From Streptomyces spinoverrucosus (GTDB taxonomy: Bacteria > Actinomycetota > Actinomycetes > Streptomycetales > Streptomycetaceae), in assembly GCF_015712165.1 (NCBI RefSeq), contig NZ_JADPZX010000001.1:4295001-4359000 (forward strand): a DNA stretch of 64,000 bases. Reading direction: 5' to 3'. Below the pieces are notes generated by a model. The model had not been told where the DNA came from, searched no databases, and saw only the letters and a program-made list of their open reading frames with translations. Position numbers and translations under genes: made by a program. Within the stretch, counting starts at the first letter, position 1, and each line of letters starts with the position of its first letter. Below are positions 1-7,640 of the stretch, one piece after another.

Positions 1-88
1 GCCTGCGGTCGTGAAGGAGCTCGACCGCCAGATGAACCTGAACGAGTCGGTCCTCCGGACCAAGGTCCTCCGCCCCGAGACCCACTGA
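1..88 (+). CDS. rpsF: 30S ribosomal protein S6, C-terminal fragment
   Basis: The window opens inside a reading frame (codons from base 2) that ends PAVVKELDRQ...LRPETH and stops at 86-88. The tail pattern LDRQMNLNE-VLRTKVLRP fits the C-terminus of bacterial ribosomal protein S6. The following genes are ssb, rpsR and rplI, the classical rpsF-ssb-rpsR-rplI operon, and this supports the call as much as the short sequence does. S6 pairs with S18 on the platform of the 30S subunit. Only about 28 residues are visible and the start lies upstream of the window. Confidence 0.9.
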   Translation, partial: PAVVKELDRQMNLNESVLRTKVLRPETH

Positions 89-163
89 GCTTCCGCTCGG
101 TTGATCCCGGGATTCGAGTAGCACCACAAGCAGCCAGCAGCAAACCCGCCGAGAGGTTCCCCC

Positions 164-745
164 ATGGCAGGCGAGACCGTCATCACGGTCATCGGCAACC
201 TTGTCGATGACCCCGAGCTGCGCTTCACCCCCTCCGGTGCGGCGGTCGCGAAGTTCCGTGTCGCGTCCACGCCCCGCACCTTCGACCGGCAGACCAATGA
301 GTGGAAGGACGGCGAGAGCCTCTTCCTGACCTGCTCGGTCTGGCGCCAGGCGGCGGAGAACGTCGCCGAGTCGCTTCAGCGAGGCATGCGCGTCATCGTG
401 CAGGGCCGGCTGAAGCAGCGGTCCTACGAGGACCGTGAGGGTGTCAAGCGCACGGTCTTCGAGCTGGACGTCGAGGAAGTCGGCCCCAGCCTGCGCAACG
501 CCACGGCCAAGGTCACCAAGACCACCGGCCGAGGTGGCCAGGGCGGTTACGGCGGCGGTGGCGGCCAGCAGGGTGGCGGCGGCTGGGGCGGTGGCCCCGG
601 TGGCGGCCAGCAGGGTGGCGGCGCTCCCGCCGACGACCCGTGGGCGACCGGCGCTCCCGCCGGTGGCGGCCAGCAGGGCGGCGGTGGCTGGGGCGGTGGC
701 TCCGGCGGCAGCGGTGGCGGCTACTCGGACGAGCCCCCCTTCTAA
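164..745 (+). CDS. ssb: Single-stranded DNA-binding protein
   Basis: This 193-residue SSB binds single-stranded DNA at replication forks and during repair. The OB-fold occupies about residues 1-115, starting [13 protein letters not shown] with the [10 protein letters not shown] and [11 protein letters not shown] segments of the family. Residues 120-185 are a Gly/Gln-rich disordered linker. The protein ends in the acidic tip DEPPF, which in this family recruits partner proteins. The ATG at 164 follows a GAGAGG ribosome site. It lies in the ribosomal operon between rpsF and rpsR, 75 bases after rpsF. The linker is DNA-repetitive (GGCGGCGGT runs), which makes spurious antisense frames. Family assignment is secure; I judge it the main replicative SSB from the operon position. 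Confidence 0.97.
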   Translation: MAGETVITVIGNLVDDPELRFTPSGAAVAKFRVASTPRTFDRQTNEWKDGESLFLTCSVWRQAAENVAESLQRGMRVIVQGRLKQRSYEDREGVKRTVFELDVEEVGPSLRNATAKVTKTTGRGGQGGYGGGGGQQGGGGWGGGPGGGQQGGGAPADDPWATGAPAGGGQQGGGGWGGGSGGSGGGYSDEPPF

Positions 746-802
746 GCCTCGCGGCTGAGGGTGGGCCGTACCCACACTTCTTGATCACACAGGAGAAACA
801 CC

Positions 803-1039
803 ATGGCGAAGCCGCCTGTGCGCAAGCCGAAGAAGAAGGTCTGCGCTTTCTGCAAGGACAAGGTCACGTACGTGGACTACAAGGACACGAACATGCTGCG
901 GAAGTTCATTTCCGACCGCGGCAAGATCCGTGCCCGCCGCGTGACCGGCAACTGCACGCAGCACCAGCGTGACGTCGCCACGGCCGTCAAGAACAGCCGT
1001 GAGATGGCGCTGCTGCCCTACACGTCCACCGCGCGCTAA
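803..1039 (+). CDS. rpsR: 30S ribosomal protein S18, zinc-binding type
   Basis: This 78-residue S18 starts [12 protein letters not shown] after an AGGAG site 8 bases upstream and contains the family core [21 protein letters not shown]. It carries four potential zinc ligands: a CAFC pair near residues 15-18, and a Cys with a following His in GNCTQHQ. That marks the zinc-ribbon (C+) form. Actinobacteria often carry a second, zinc-free S18 under Zur control, so this is most likely the constitutive operon copy. It binds beside S6 in the 30S subunit. rplI begins 18 bases after its stop, consistent with one transcript. Confidence 0.97.
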   Translation: MAKPPVRKPKKKVCAFCKDKVTYVDYKDTNMLRKFISDRGKIRARRVTGNCTQHQRDVATAVKNSREMALLPYTSTAR

Positions 1040-1057
1040 GGGAAGGGTGACCGACTC

Positions 1058-1504
1058 ATGAAGATCATCCTCACCCACGAGGTCTCCGGCCTCGGTGCCG
1101 CGGGCGACGTCGTCGACGTCAAGGACGGTTACGCTCGCAACTACCTGATCCCACGGAAGTTCGCTATCCGCTGGACCAAGGGTGGCGAGAAGGACGTCGA
1201 GCAGATCCGTCGCGCTCGCAAGATCCACGAGATCCAGACCATCGAGCAGGCCAACCAGATCAAGGCCCAGCTCGAGGGTGTCAAGGTCCGCCTGGCCGTC
1301 CGCTCCGGCGACGCCGGCCGTCTCTTCGGTTCCGTCACCCCGGCCGACATCGCCTCGGCGATCAAGGCTGCCGGTGGCCCCGAGGTCGACAAGCGCCGCA
1401 TCGAGCTCGGCTCGCCGATCAAGACGCTGGGCGCCCACGAGACGTCCGTGCGTCTGCACCCCGAGGTTGCCGCCAAGGTCAACATCGAGGTCATCGCTGC
1501 GTAA
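1058..1504 (+). CDS. rplI: 50S ribosomal protein L9
   Basis: This 148-residue L9 has the N-terminal RNA-binding domain [32 protein letters not shown], a long central helix, and a C-terminal domain with [12 protein letters not shown]. Length and both domains are normal for the family. L9 binds 23S rRNA near the base of the L1 stalk. It is the last gene of the rpsF-ssb-rpsR-rplI cluster. A strong hairpin begins 23 bases after the stop, which probably ends the operon. Confidence 0.97.
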   Translation: MKIILTHEVSGLGAAGDVVDVKDGYARNYLIPRKFAIRWTKGGEKDVEQIRRARKIHEIQTIEQANQIKAQLEGVKVRLAVRSGDAGRLFGSVTPADIASAIKAAGGPEVDKRRIELGSPIKTLGAHETSVRLHPEVAAKVNIEVIAA

Positions 1505-1526
1505 GCGTTGCGCTCGCTGAAGCAGT

Positions 1527-1562
1527 GAGTGGGGCTGCATCCTCCGGGGTGCGGCCCCACTC
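1527..1562. terminator. Hairpin terminator after rplI
   Basis: A 13-base stem (1527-1539 with 1550-1562, one G-U pair) closes a 10-base loop. It lies between the convergent rplI and MATE genes and could serve both. A short T-run follows at 1581-1586, somewhat far for a classical terminator, as is common in Streptomyces. Confidence 0.7.
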
Positions 1563-1599
1563 GCGTGTTGGGGCGGGGTGTTTTTTGGAGAGCGGGCGG

Positions 1600-1629
1600 T
1601 GGCGGGTGTTTCACGTGAAACACCCGCCA
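1600..1629. other. parS (ParB-binding site) in a 30-bp palindrome
   Basis: The core GTTTCACGTGAAAC at 1608-1621 is the perfect Streptomyces parS sequence. The symmetry extends on both sides through GGCGGGT/ACCCGCC, giving a 30-bp inverted repeat. ParB loading at origin-proximal parS drives chromosome segregation at sporulation. Confidence 0.9.
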
Positions 1630-1676
1630 TGGGGCGCCGTTTCTCGGGCGAGCCATGAGGCTGTCCCTCGGGCGGT

Positions 1677-1690
1677 GTTTCACGTGAAAC
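1677..1690. other. parS (ParB-binding site)
   Basis: A perfect 14-bp GTTTCACGTGAAAC, 69 bases from the preceding site. The pair lies in the gap between rplI and the MATE gene. Outer flanks are only weakly symmetric (GGTGT/ACACC). Confidence 0.9.
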
Positions 1691-1738
1691 ACCGAGCCGG
1701 AGGCAGCTCCGCACACCGCTGCCTGCCCGGCAGCTTGC

Positions 1739-3076
1739 TCAGCGCGTCGCGCCCGTGACGAGCCAGCGGCCCGAGCGGGTGCGTAGCCACAGGGTGAGCA
1801 TGCGGACTGTCATCATCAGGGTCATGGCCGCCCAGAGAGCGGTGAGCCCGCCGCCTACGGTAGGCACGACAAGCGCAACGGGTGTGAAGACCGCCAGGGT
1901 GAGGAGCATCGCCCAGGCAAGGTACGGGCCGTCACCGGCTCCCATGAGGACGCCGTCCAGGACGAAGACCACGCCGCAGATCGGCTGGGAGAGCGCCACC
2001 ACCAGCAGGGCGGGGAGCGCGGCGTCCTTCACGGCGGAGTCGCTGGTGAAAAGAGGGAGGAAGGCCGGGCGGGCCACGACGACCAGAACGCCGAGGCCAA
2101 GACCGACCACGACGCCCCACTGGACCATGCGGCGGCAGACATCGCGGGCTCCTTGGGGGTCGTCGGCTCCGAGATAGCGTCCGATGATGGCCTGTCCGGC
2201 GATCGCGATGGCATCGAGCGCGAAGGCCAGCAGGCTCCACAGGGAGAGGATGATCTGGTGGGCGGCGATATCGGCGTCGCCGAGGCGGGCCGCGACGGCC
2301 GTCGCAATCATCAGGATCGCCCGCAGCGAGAGCGTGCGGACCAACAGCGGCGCCCCGGCCTGTGCGGAGGCCCGGATACCGGCGGCGTCCGGGCGCAGTG
2401 AGGCGCCGTGTCTGCGGGCTCCGCGCACGACGACCACGAGGTAGACGGCGGCCATGCCGCACTGGGCGATCACGGTGCCCCAGGCGGAGCCGGCGATGCC
2501 GAGGCCGGCGCCGTAGACGAGGGCCGCGTTGAGGGCGCCGTTGGCGATGAAGCCTGCGACGGCGACGTAGAGCGGCGTCTTGGTGTCCTGCAGACCGCGC
2601 AGGACACCGGTCGCGGCAAGGACGATGAGCATGGCGGGGATGCCGAGGGACGAGATCCGCAGGTACGTGATCGCGTAGGGGGCAGCGGTGTCCGAGGCGC
2701 CGAAGAGTTCCACAAGGAACGGTGCCGTGGGCAGGACGACGGCGATGACGCCGGCGCCCAGCAGCAGTGCCAGCCAGATGCCGTCCATGCCCTGGCGGAT
2801 CGCCGCCGGGAGGTCACCGGCGCCCACTCGCCGGGACACGGCTGCCGTGGTGGCGTAGGCGAGGAAGACGAAGACGCTGACGGCGGTCGTGAGGAGCGCC
2901 GAGGCAACGCCGAGTCCGGCGAGTTGGGCCGTGCCGAGGTGGCCGACGATCGCGCTGTCGGCCAGGACGAAGAGGGGCTCGGCGACCAGTGCGCCGAAGG
3001 CCGGGACGGCCAGCGAGACGATCTCTCGATCGTGTCGTCGCCGGGCGGCCCTGGGGGTCGCGGGAGCCTGTGTCAT
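1739..3076 (-). CDS. MATE-family multidrug/DinF-like exporter
   Basis: This integral membrane protein of about 445 residues is likely a cation-coupled exporter of the MATE family. It shows about twelve hydrophobic segments. The N-terminal half has LAVPAFGALVAEPLFVLADSAIVGHLG, typical of the DinF-like branch (helix 1 with A-D-S-AIVGHLG). A matching second half begins around residue 230 (GAPLLVRTLSLRAILMIATAVAARLGD). I chose the ATG at 3076; in-frame GTG at 3082 and TTG at 3085 are alternatives. It is convergent with the ribosomal operon and divergent from dnaB, with a 460-base gap upstream. Substrate cannot be read from sequence. Confidence 0.9.
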   Translation of the reverse strand: MTQAPATPRAARRRHDREIVSLAVPAFGALVAEPLFVLADSAIVGHLGTAQLAGLGVASALLTTAVSVFVFLAYATTAAVSRRVGAGDLPAAIRQGMDGIWLALLLGAGVIAVVLPTAPFLVELFGASDTAAPYAITYLRISSLGIPAMLIVLAATGVLRGLQDTKTPLYVAVAGFIANGALNAALVYGAGLGIAGSAWGTVIAQCGMAAVYLVVVVRGARRHGASLRPDAAGIRASAQAGAPLLVRTLSLRAILMIATAVAARLGDADIAAHQIILSLWSLLAFALDAIAIAGQAIIGRYLGADDPQGARDVCRRMVQWGVVVGLGLGVLVVVARPAFLPLFTSDSAVKDAALPALLVVALSQPICGVVFVLDGVLMGAGDGPYLAWAMLLTLAVFTPVALVVPTVGGGLTALWAAMTLMMTVRMLTLWLRTRSGRWLVTGATR

Positions 3077-3536
3077 GAGCACCAATCTAATCTTCCACAG
3101 GTAAGTGATGCAATGCCATTGTGCCCCTTACTCAATCTCTTGCGGTGTGTGCTGTCGGGCACTGTTCGAAGAGAACTTGGGCCGACTGGGGAAGTTTTTC
3201 TTCTGCACAGCCGGTGGATGGGAAAGGTGCAGGTCAGAGTCTGTTTGGAGGCGGCGGTGCGGGCTTGTTCACAGGGCTGTCCACCGCGTCGTGCACAGGT
3301 TTCGCGGAGTTCTCCACAGCATCCGGGCGGTCGTCCACATGGCCTGTGGATAACCAGATTGGCTGACGGTGCCGGGGGGCCTACCGTTGTCCGGCGCCCG
3401 CTCCCTCCGTCGGCCGTGAAACCGTCACAAAACCGACGCGTCAGAACCGGAGTTGGGCCTCTCAGTTTGTCAGTGCCGTGCCGTAGAAATGATGGGCACG
3501 GCGAGGTCCGCTCGGCGGACGGGAGGAGGTGGCTCG
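3077..3536. other. MATE-dnaB gap with a group of DnaA boxes
   Basis: I see no gene here. It carries DnaA-box-like 9-mers: TTGTTCACA at 3265, TTCTCCACA at 3310, TCGTCCACA at 3331 and TTATCCACA on the minus strand at 3345-3353. Weaker matches lie at 3091 (TCTTCCACA) and 3277. Four good matches in under 90 bases, in DNA that is otherwise G/C-rich, suggest binding of DnaA between oriC and dnaB or control of dnaB transcription. The dnaB promoter should lie in 3360-3520, but I could not pick clear -35/-10 hexamers. Confidence 0.65.
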
Positions 3537-5015
3537 GTGAGTATTTCCGAGCCCTTGGACGACCCGTGGGCCGACAGCGGGCCGAGCGATCGTCTGCCCT
3601 CCCGCCGCCGTGGCGACGGCGGTCGGGGTCGCGAAGAGCAGCATGAGCGGGGCCGGGACAACGGCACCTGGGACGGAGGAGGTTCTTCATCCTTCGAGCG
3701 GGTCCCACCGCAGGATCTCAACGCCGAACAGTCCGTGCTGGGCGGCATGCTGCTGTCTAAGGACGCCATCGCCGATGTCGTGGAAATCCTCAAGGGGCAC
3801 GACTTCTACAAGCCCGCGCACGAGACGATCTACCAGGCGATCCTCGACATCTACGCCAAGGGCGAGCCGGCCGACCCCATCACGATCGCCGCCGAGCTCA
3901 CCAAGCGCGGCGAGATCAACAAGGTCGGCGGTGCGTCGTATCTGCACACGCTCGTCCAGACGGTGCCGACGGCGGCGAACGCCGAGTACTACGCGGAGAT
4001 CGTCCATGAGCGGGCCGTACTGCGCCGACTCGTGGAGGCCGGCACGCGAATCACTCAGATGGGATACGCGGCCGACGACGACGTCGACGAGATCGTCAAC
4101 CGCGCCCAGGCCGAGATCTACGCGGTCACCGAGCAGCGCACCAGCGAGGACTATCTCCCGCTCGGCGACATCATGGAGGGCGCGCTCGACGAGATCGAGG
4201 CGATCGGTTCACGCACCGGCGAGATGACCGGTGTACCCACGGGCTTCACCGACTTCGACTCGCTCACCAACGGCCTGCATCCGGGCCAGATGATCGTCAT
4301 CGCCGCGCGTCCCGCGATGGGTAAGTCGACGCTCGCGCTGGACTTCGCCCGGGCCGCGTCGATCAAGAACAACCTGCCGAGCGTCATCTTCTCGCTCGAG
4401 ATGGGGCGCAACGAGATCGCGATGCGTCTGCTGTCCGCCGAGGCCCGTGTCGCGCTGCATCACATGCGCTCCGGCACGATGACCGACGAGGACTGGACGC
4501 GGCTGGCCCGCCGGATGCCGGATGTCTCCGCGGCTCCGCTCTACATCGACGACTCCCCGAACCTGTCGATGATGGAGATCCGCGCCAAGTGCCGCCGCCT
4601 CAAGCAGCGCAACGACCTCCGGCTGGTCGTCATCGACTACCTCCAACTCATGCAGTCGGGCGGTTCCAAGCGCGCCGAGAGCCGCCAGCAGGAGGTTTCG
4701 GACATGTCGCGAAACCTCAAGCTGCTGGCCAAGGAGCTGGAGATCCCGGTCATCGCGCTCTCTCAGCTGAACCGTGGCCCCGAGCAGCGCACCGACAAGA
4801 AGCCGATGGTCTCCGACCTGCGTGAATCCGGCTCGATCGAGCAGGACGCCGACATGGTCATCCTGCTGCACCGCGAGGACGCCTACGAGAAGGAGTCGCC
4901 CCGCGCGGGCGAGGCGGACCTGATCGTCGCCAAGCACCGAAACGGCCCGACCGCGACCATCACCGTTGCCTTCCAGGGTCACTACTCGCGCTTCGTGGAC
5001 ATGGCTCAGACCTGA
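3537..5015 (+). CDS. dnaB: Replicative DNA helicase DnaB
   Basis: This hexameric 5'-3' helicase unwinds DNA at the replication fork. I take the GTG at 3537 (V-S-I-S-E-P-L) because GGAGGAGGT lies 6 bases upstream. The open frame reaches back to 3453, but the extra residues look non-coding. The product is 492 residues. The first 60 are charged and low-complexity. The N-terminal helicase domain (VPPQDLNAEQSVLGGML...) spans about 60-165. The RecA-like C-terminal domain has the Walker A segment ARPAMGKSTL near residue 258, LVVIDYLQLM as Walker B, and SQLNRG...LRESGSIEQDAD near the end. No intein interrupts it. Confidence 0.97.
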   Translation: MSISEPLDDPWADSGPSDRLPSRRRGDGGRGREEQHERGRDNGTWDGGGSSSFERVPPQDLNAEQSVLGGMLLSKDAIADVVEILKGHDFYKPAHETIYQAILDIYAKGEPADPITIAAELTKRGEINKVGGASYLHTLVQTVPTAANAEYYAEIVHERAVLRRLVEAGTRITQMGYAADDDVDEIVNRAQAEIYAVTEQRTSEDYLPLGDIMEGALDEIEAIGSRTGEMTGVPTGFTDFDSLTNGLHPGQMIVIAARPAMGKSTLALDFARAASIKNNLPSVIFSLEMGRNEIAMRLLSAEARVALHHMRSGTMTDEDWTRLARRMPDVSAAPLYIDDSPNLSMMEIRAKCRRLKQRNDLRLVVIDYLQLMQSGGSKRAESRQQEVSDMSRNLKLLAKELEIPVIALSQLNRGPEQRTDKKPMVSDLRESGSIEQDADMVILLHREDAYEKESPRAGEADLIVAKHRNGPTATITVAFQGHYSRFVDMAQT

Positions 5016-5121
5016 CCGCTGCCTGCGGCCATGGGCGTCGGCAGGCGTGGTAGCTCTGCACGGCCGCCGGCCGCCGGGAAATGGGCTCGACGTCCGTCGT
5101 CCGGCCGGATGGACTGGGGGC

Positions 5122-6507
5122 ATGACTACATCTCAGGAAGAGCTGCTTCCCGCCACTCGCCGTGCGTTGCTGCACCGGCTCGCCGTGGCTCAGTCCGAGG
5201 GACGTGCCCCGTCGATGGTCGCGGCGGTGGTGCGGGACGGGCGTGCTGTGTGGCACGGAGCGCGCACGTCGGTGGACGGGCAGGTGCCGGACGAGAACGT
5301 GCAGTACAGGATCGGTTCGATCACCAAGACGTTCACGGCGGTTCTGGTGCTGCGGTTGCGTGACGAGGGCCTCCTCGACCTCGGTGACCGGCTGGAGAAG
5401 CATCTGCCGGGTACGAGCGCCGGCGAAGCCACCATCGCCGAACTGCTGGCGCACACCAGCGGGCTGGCCGCCGAGTCCCCCGCTCCCTGGTGGGAGCGCA
5501 GCCCGGGATCGCTGCGCCCGGGGTTGGCCGATGTGCTCGGTGAACAGCCCTTCCTGCACCCGGCCGGGCGGCGTTTCCACTATTCGAACCCGGGCTACAC
5601 CCTGCTGGGCGCGCTCGTCGAGAGGCTGCGCGGTGCTCCCTGGGAGGACGTGCTGCGGCGCGAGGTGCTCCAGCCTCTGGGCCTCGACCGGACGAGTGCG
5701 CGGCCGTCGTCGTCGCACGCCGGTGGCTGGGCGGTGCATCCGTGGGCCGATGTGTTGTTGCCGGAGCCCGCTGAGGACCTCGGGCGGATGGCTCCTGCCG
5801 GTCAGCTCTGGTCGACCACCGGGGATTTGGCTCGATTCGCGGTGTTCCTCGCCCAGGGCGACGAGCGGGTGCTGAGTGCGGAGACCGTACGGGAGATGCG
5901 GGCGCCCGCGGCGCCGGCCGAGGCCGCGGATGTCGCCAACGGGGTGACGTACGGACTCGGGCTGCAGATCCAGCATGGGGACGGTCGGCTGCTCGTGGGT
6001 CACTCCGGCTCGCTGCCGGGCTTCCTTGCGAATCTGACCCTGAGCGTTGAGGACGACGTCGCGGCGGTGGTGCTCGCCAACTGCACGTCCGGTCCGCTGC
6101 TGGCGACGGTCGGCGCCGACCTCGTACGCATCGTCGCCGAGGCCGAGCCGCGCATCCCCGAACCGTGGCGCCCGCTGCCTGAAGTCGATCCATCCGTACT
6201 GGAGTTGGCGGGCCAGTGGTACTGGGGGACGTACGCCTTCGGCCTGCGCCTGACCGGAGGCGGCGGGGTGTCACTGGAGCCGTTGTCCGGGAAGGGGCGT
6301 GGCGCGCGCTTCCGGGCCAATGGAGACGGCACCTGGACCGGGCTGGAGGGCTACTACGCCGGAGAGCTGTTGCGGCCCGTGCGGCGAGCGGACGGGTCCT
6401 TGAGTCACCTCGACCTCGGGTCGTTCGTGTTCACGCGCCAGCCGTACGACGAGACAGTGGAAGTGCCGGGTGGAGTGGACCCGGAGGGGTGGCGGGGGAT
6501 CGGTTAG
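5122..6507 (+). CDS. Serine hydrolase of the class C beta-lactamase/DD-peptidase fold
   Basis: This 461-residue protein of the beta-lactamase/penicillin-binding transpeptidase-like superfamily carries the three active-site elements: S-I-T-K near residue 65 (nucleophile Ser and general-base Lys), Y-S-N near residue 154, and H-S-G near residue 294. A further domain of about 110 residues after position 350 (LELAGQWYWGTYAFGLRL) resembles the lipocalin-like tail seen in some esterases of the family. I see no signal peptide, so it is probably cytoplasmic. I chose the ATG at 5122; the longer open frame reads through dnaB. Substrate is unknown; a true antibiotic-hydrolysing role is unlikely without export. 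Confidence 0.85.
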   Translation: MTTSQEELLPATRRALLHRLAVAQSEGRAPSMVAAVVRDGRAVWHGARTSVDGQVPDENVQYRIGSITKTFTAVLVLRLRDEGLLDLGDRLEKHLPGTSAGEATIAELLAHTSGLAAESPAPWWERSPGSLRPGLADVLGEQPFLHPAGRRFHYSNPGYTLLGALVERLRGAPWEDVLRREVLQPLGLDRTSARPSSSHAGGWAVHPWADVLLPEPAEDLGRMAPAGQLWSTTGDLARFAVFLAQGDERVLSAETVREMRAPAAPAEAADVANGVTYGLGLQIQHGDGRLLVGHSGSLPGFLANLTLSVEDDVAAVVLANCTSGPLLATVGADLVRIVAEAEPRIPEPWRPLPEVDPSVLELAGQWYWGTYAFGLRLTGGGGVSLEPLSGKGRGARFRANGDGTWTGLEGYYAGELLRPVRRADGSLSHLDLGSFVFTRQPYDETVEVPGGVDPEGWRGIG

Positions 6508-6530
6508 GCGTCCGATGGAAGATGCCGAGC

Positions 6531-6562
6531 AAGGGCCATGTTTCACGTGAAACATGGCCCTT
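6531..6562. other. parS within a 32-bp perfect palindrome
   Basis: The core GTTTCACGTGAAAC is at 6540-6553. Symmetry extends nine bases on each side (AAGGGCCAT/ATGGCCCTT). It sits between two convergent genes, the serine hydrolase and a GNAT gene, and as RNA could double as their bidirectional terminator. Confidence 0.9.
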
Positions 6563-6577
6563 CGCGGCACAGGAGCT

Positions 6578-7030
6578 TCAGAGCTGAAGCTTGAAGCCCA
6601 CGTGGGACGCCGTGAAGCCGAGCCGCTCATAGAAGCGGTGGGCGTCCAGACGGGAGTTGTCGGACGTCAGCTGCACCAACTGGCACCCCTGCTGACGGGA
6701 TTCCTCGATCGCCCACTCGATGAGCTGGGTACCCAGCCCGCTTCCACGCTCGTCGGCGTGGATCCGGACACCCTCGATGATCGACCTGGTGGCGCCACGC
6801 CGGGAAAGCCCGGGGATGATCGTGAGCTGCAGCGTGCCGACCACGCGGCTCTCGCGAACGGCGACCACCAGGTGCTGGCTCGGGTCGCCGCCGAGGCGCT
6901 CCAGCGCGGCCCGGTACGGGGTCAGGTCGTCCGGTGACTCGCGCTGCGCGCCCAGCGGGTCGTCGGCGAGCATGCCGACGATCGCGGGGAGGTCGTCCGT
7001 GACCGCGGCTCGTATCTCAAGATCTCCCAT
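6578..7030 (-). CDS. GNAT family N-acetyltransferase
   Basis: This 150-residue single-domain acetyltransferase starts MGDLEIRAAVTDDLPAIVGML, the usual first strand and helix of the GNAT fold. The acetyl-CoA loop is ERGSGLGTQLIEWAIEESRQQG, of the form R-G-x-G-x-G/A, around residues 95-115. The C-terminal part ends LDAHRFYERLGFTASHVGFKLQL, where F-Y-E-R-L-G-F is the family's final motif. The ATG at 7030 lies 9 bases from the next gene's end on the same strand, so it may be cotranscribed with the MarR gene upstream. The acceptor substrate is unknown. Confidence 0.88.
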   Translation of the reverse strand: MGDLEIRAAVTDDLPAIVGMLADDPLGAQRESPDDLTPYRAALERLGGDPSQHLVVAVRESRVVGTLQLTIIPGLSRRGATRSIIEGVRIHADERGSGLGTQLIEWAIEESRQQGCQLVQLTSDNSRLDAHRFYERLGFTASHVGFKLQL

Positions 7031-7039
7031 GCCCGCACC

Positions 7040-7498
7040 CTATGTGGGCACGCTCACCGACTCCACGACCCGGACCAGCGGGACCAGCTCGGGGTTCTTG
7101 GCCGCCTCGTCGAGCGCTTCGCGCAGGGCGGCGTCATTGGTCGGCCGCGCCTCCTCCAGGAGCTTCAGCCCCGCCTCGGTCACGTTGGTGTAGATGCCAC
7201 GGCGGTCGGTGGGGCACAGATACCGCTCCAGCAGACCGCGGTCCTCCAGCCGGGTGACCAGCCGCGTGGTGGCGCTCTGGCTGAGGACGACCGCGTCGGC
7301 GACCTGCTTCATCTGCAGATGCCCGCCGTCGCCGTCGTGCTGTCGGCTGAGTACGTCGAGCAGGGAGTACTCGCGCACGCTCAGGCCGTGCTTGGCCTGC
7401 AGGGCGCGCTCGATGCGCGCCTCGATTCTCCCGTGCAGCAAGGAGAGGGCGCACCAGCCCTGGGCGAGGGCGGTGAGCGCGGGGTCCGTCGCTGTCAT
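7040..7498 (-). CDS. MarR-family transcriptional regulator
   Basis: This 152-residue winged-helix regulator begins MTATDPALTALAQGWCALSLLHGRIEARIERALQ. The DNA-binding part is around residues 35-105: LSVREYSLLDVLS, then MKQVADAVVLSQSATTRLVTRLEDRGLLERYLCPTDRRGIYTNVTEAG, matching the MarR recognition helix and wing (D-R-R). I chose the ATG at 7498, since the longer open frame reads into the promoter region. It is divergent from an MFS exporter, the usual arrangement of a MarR repressor that controls its own exporter neighbour and is released by a small ligand. Confidence 0.9.
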   Translation of the reverse strand: MTATDPALTALAQGWCALSLLHGRIEARIERALQAKHGLSVREYSLLDVLSRQHDGDGGHLQMKQVADAVVLSQSATTRLVTRLEDRGLLERYLCPTDRRGIYTNVTEAGLKLLEEARPTNDAALREALDEAAKNPELVPLVRVVESVSVPT

Positions 7499-7561
7499 TG
7501 GCGTTTCCTCCGTCCCGGAGCGGCTGAGTCCAGGATAGAGCAACTTCGCAATAGTCCGTGG

Positions 7562-7584
7562 TTGCATGTAGCCCGCGTCTGCAA
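7562..7584. promoter_or_regulatory. Possible MarR operator between divergent genes
   Basis: The inverted repeat TTGCA-N13-TGCAA lies 64 bases upstream of the MarR start and 57 bases before the MFS ATG. A further TGCAA is at 7612-7616. Its position between divergent regulator and exporter makes it the best operator candidate, but this is inferred from symmetry and position only. Confidence 0.4.
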
Positions 7585-7640
7585 TTATTGTGGAGGCACG
7601 CAAAGCGCTCCTGCAATCGTCTGGGAAGGTGTATCCCCCC

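Noticed and set aside
61..163. Possible tRNA (GGGATTCGAGT) between rpsF and ssb
   Set aside because: The TTCGA is not part of a cloverleaf: there is no acceptor or anticodon stem.
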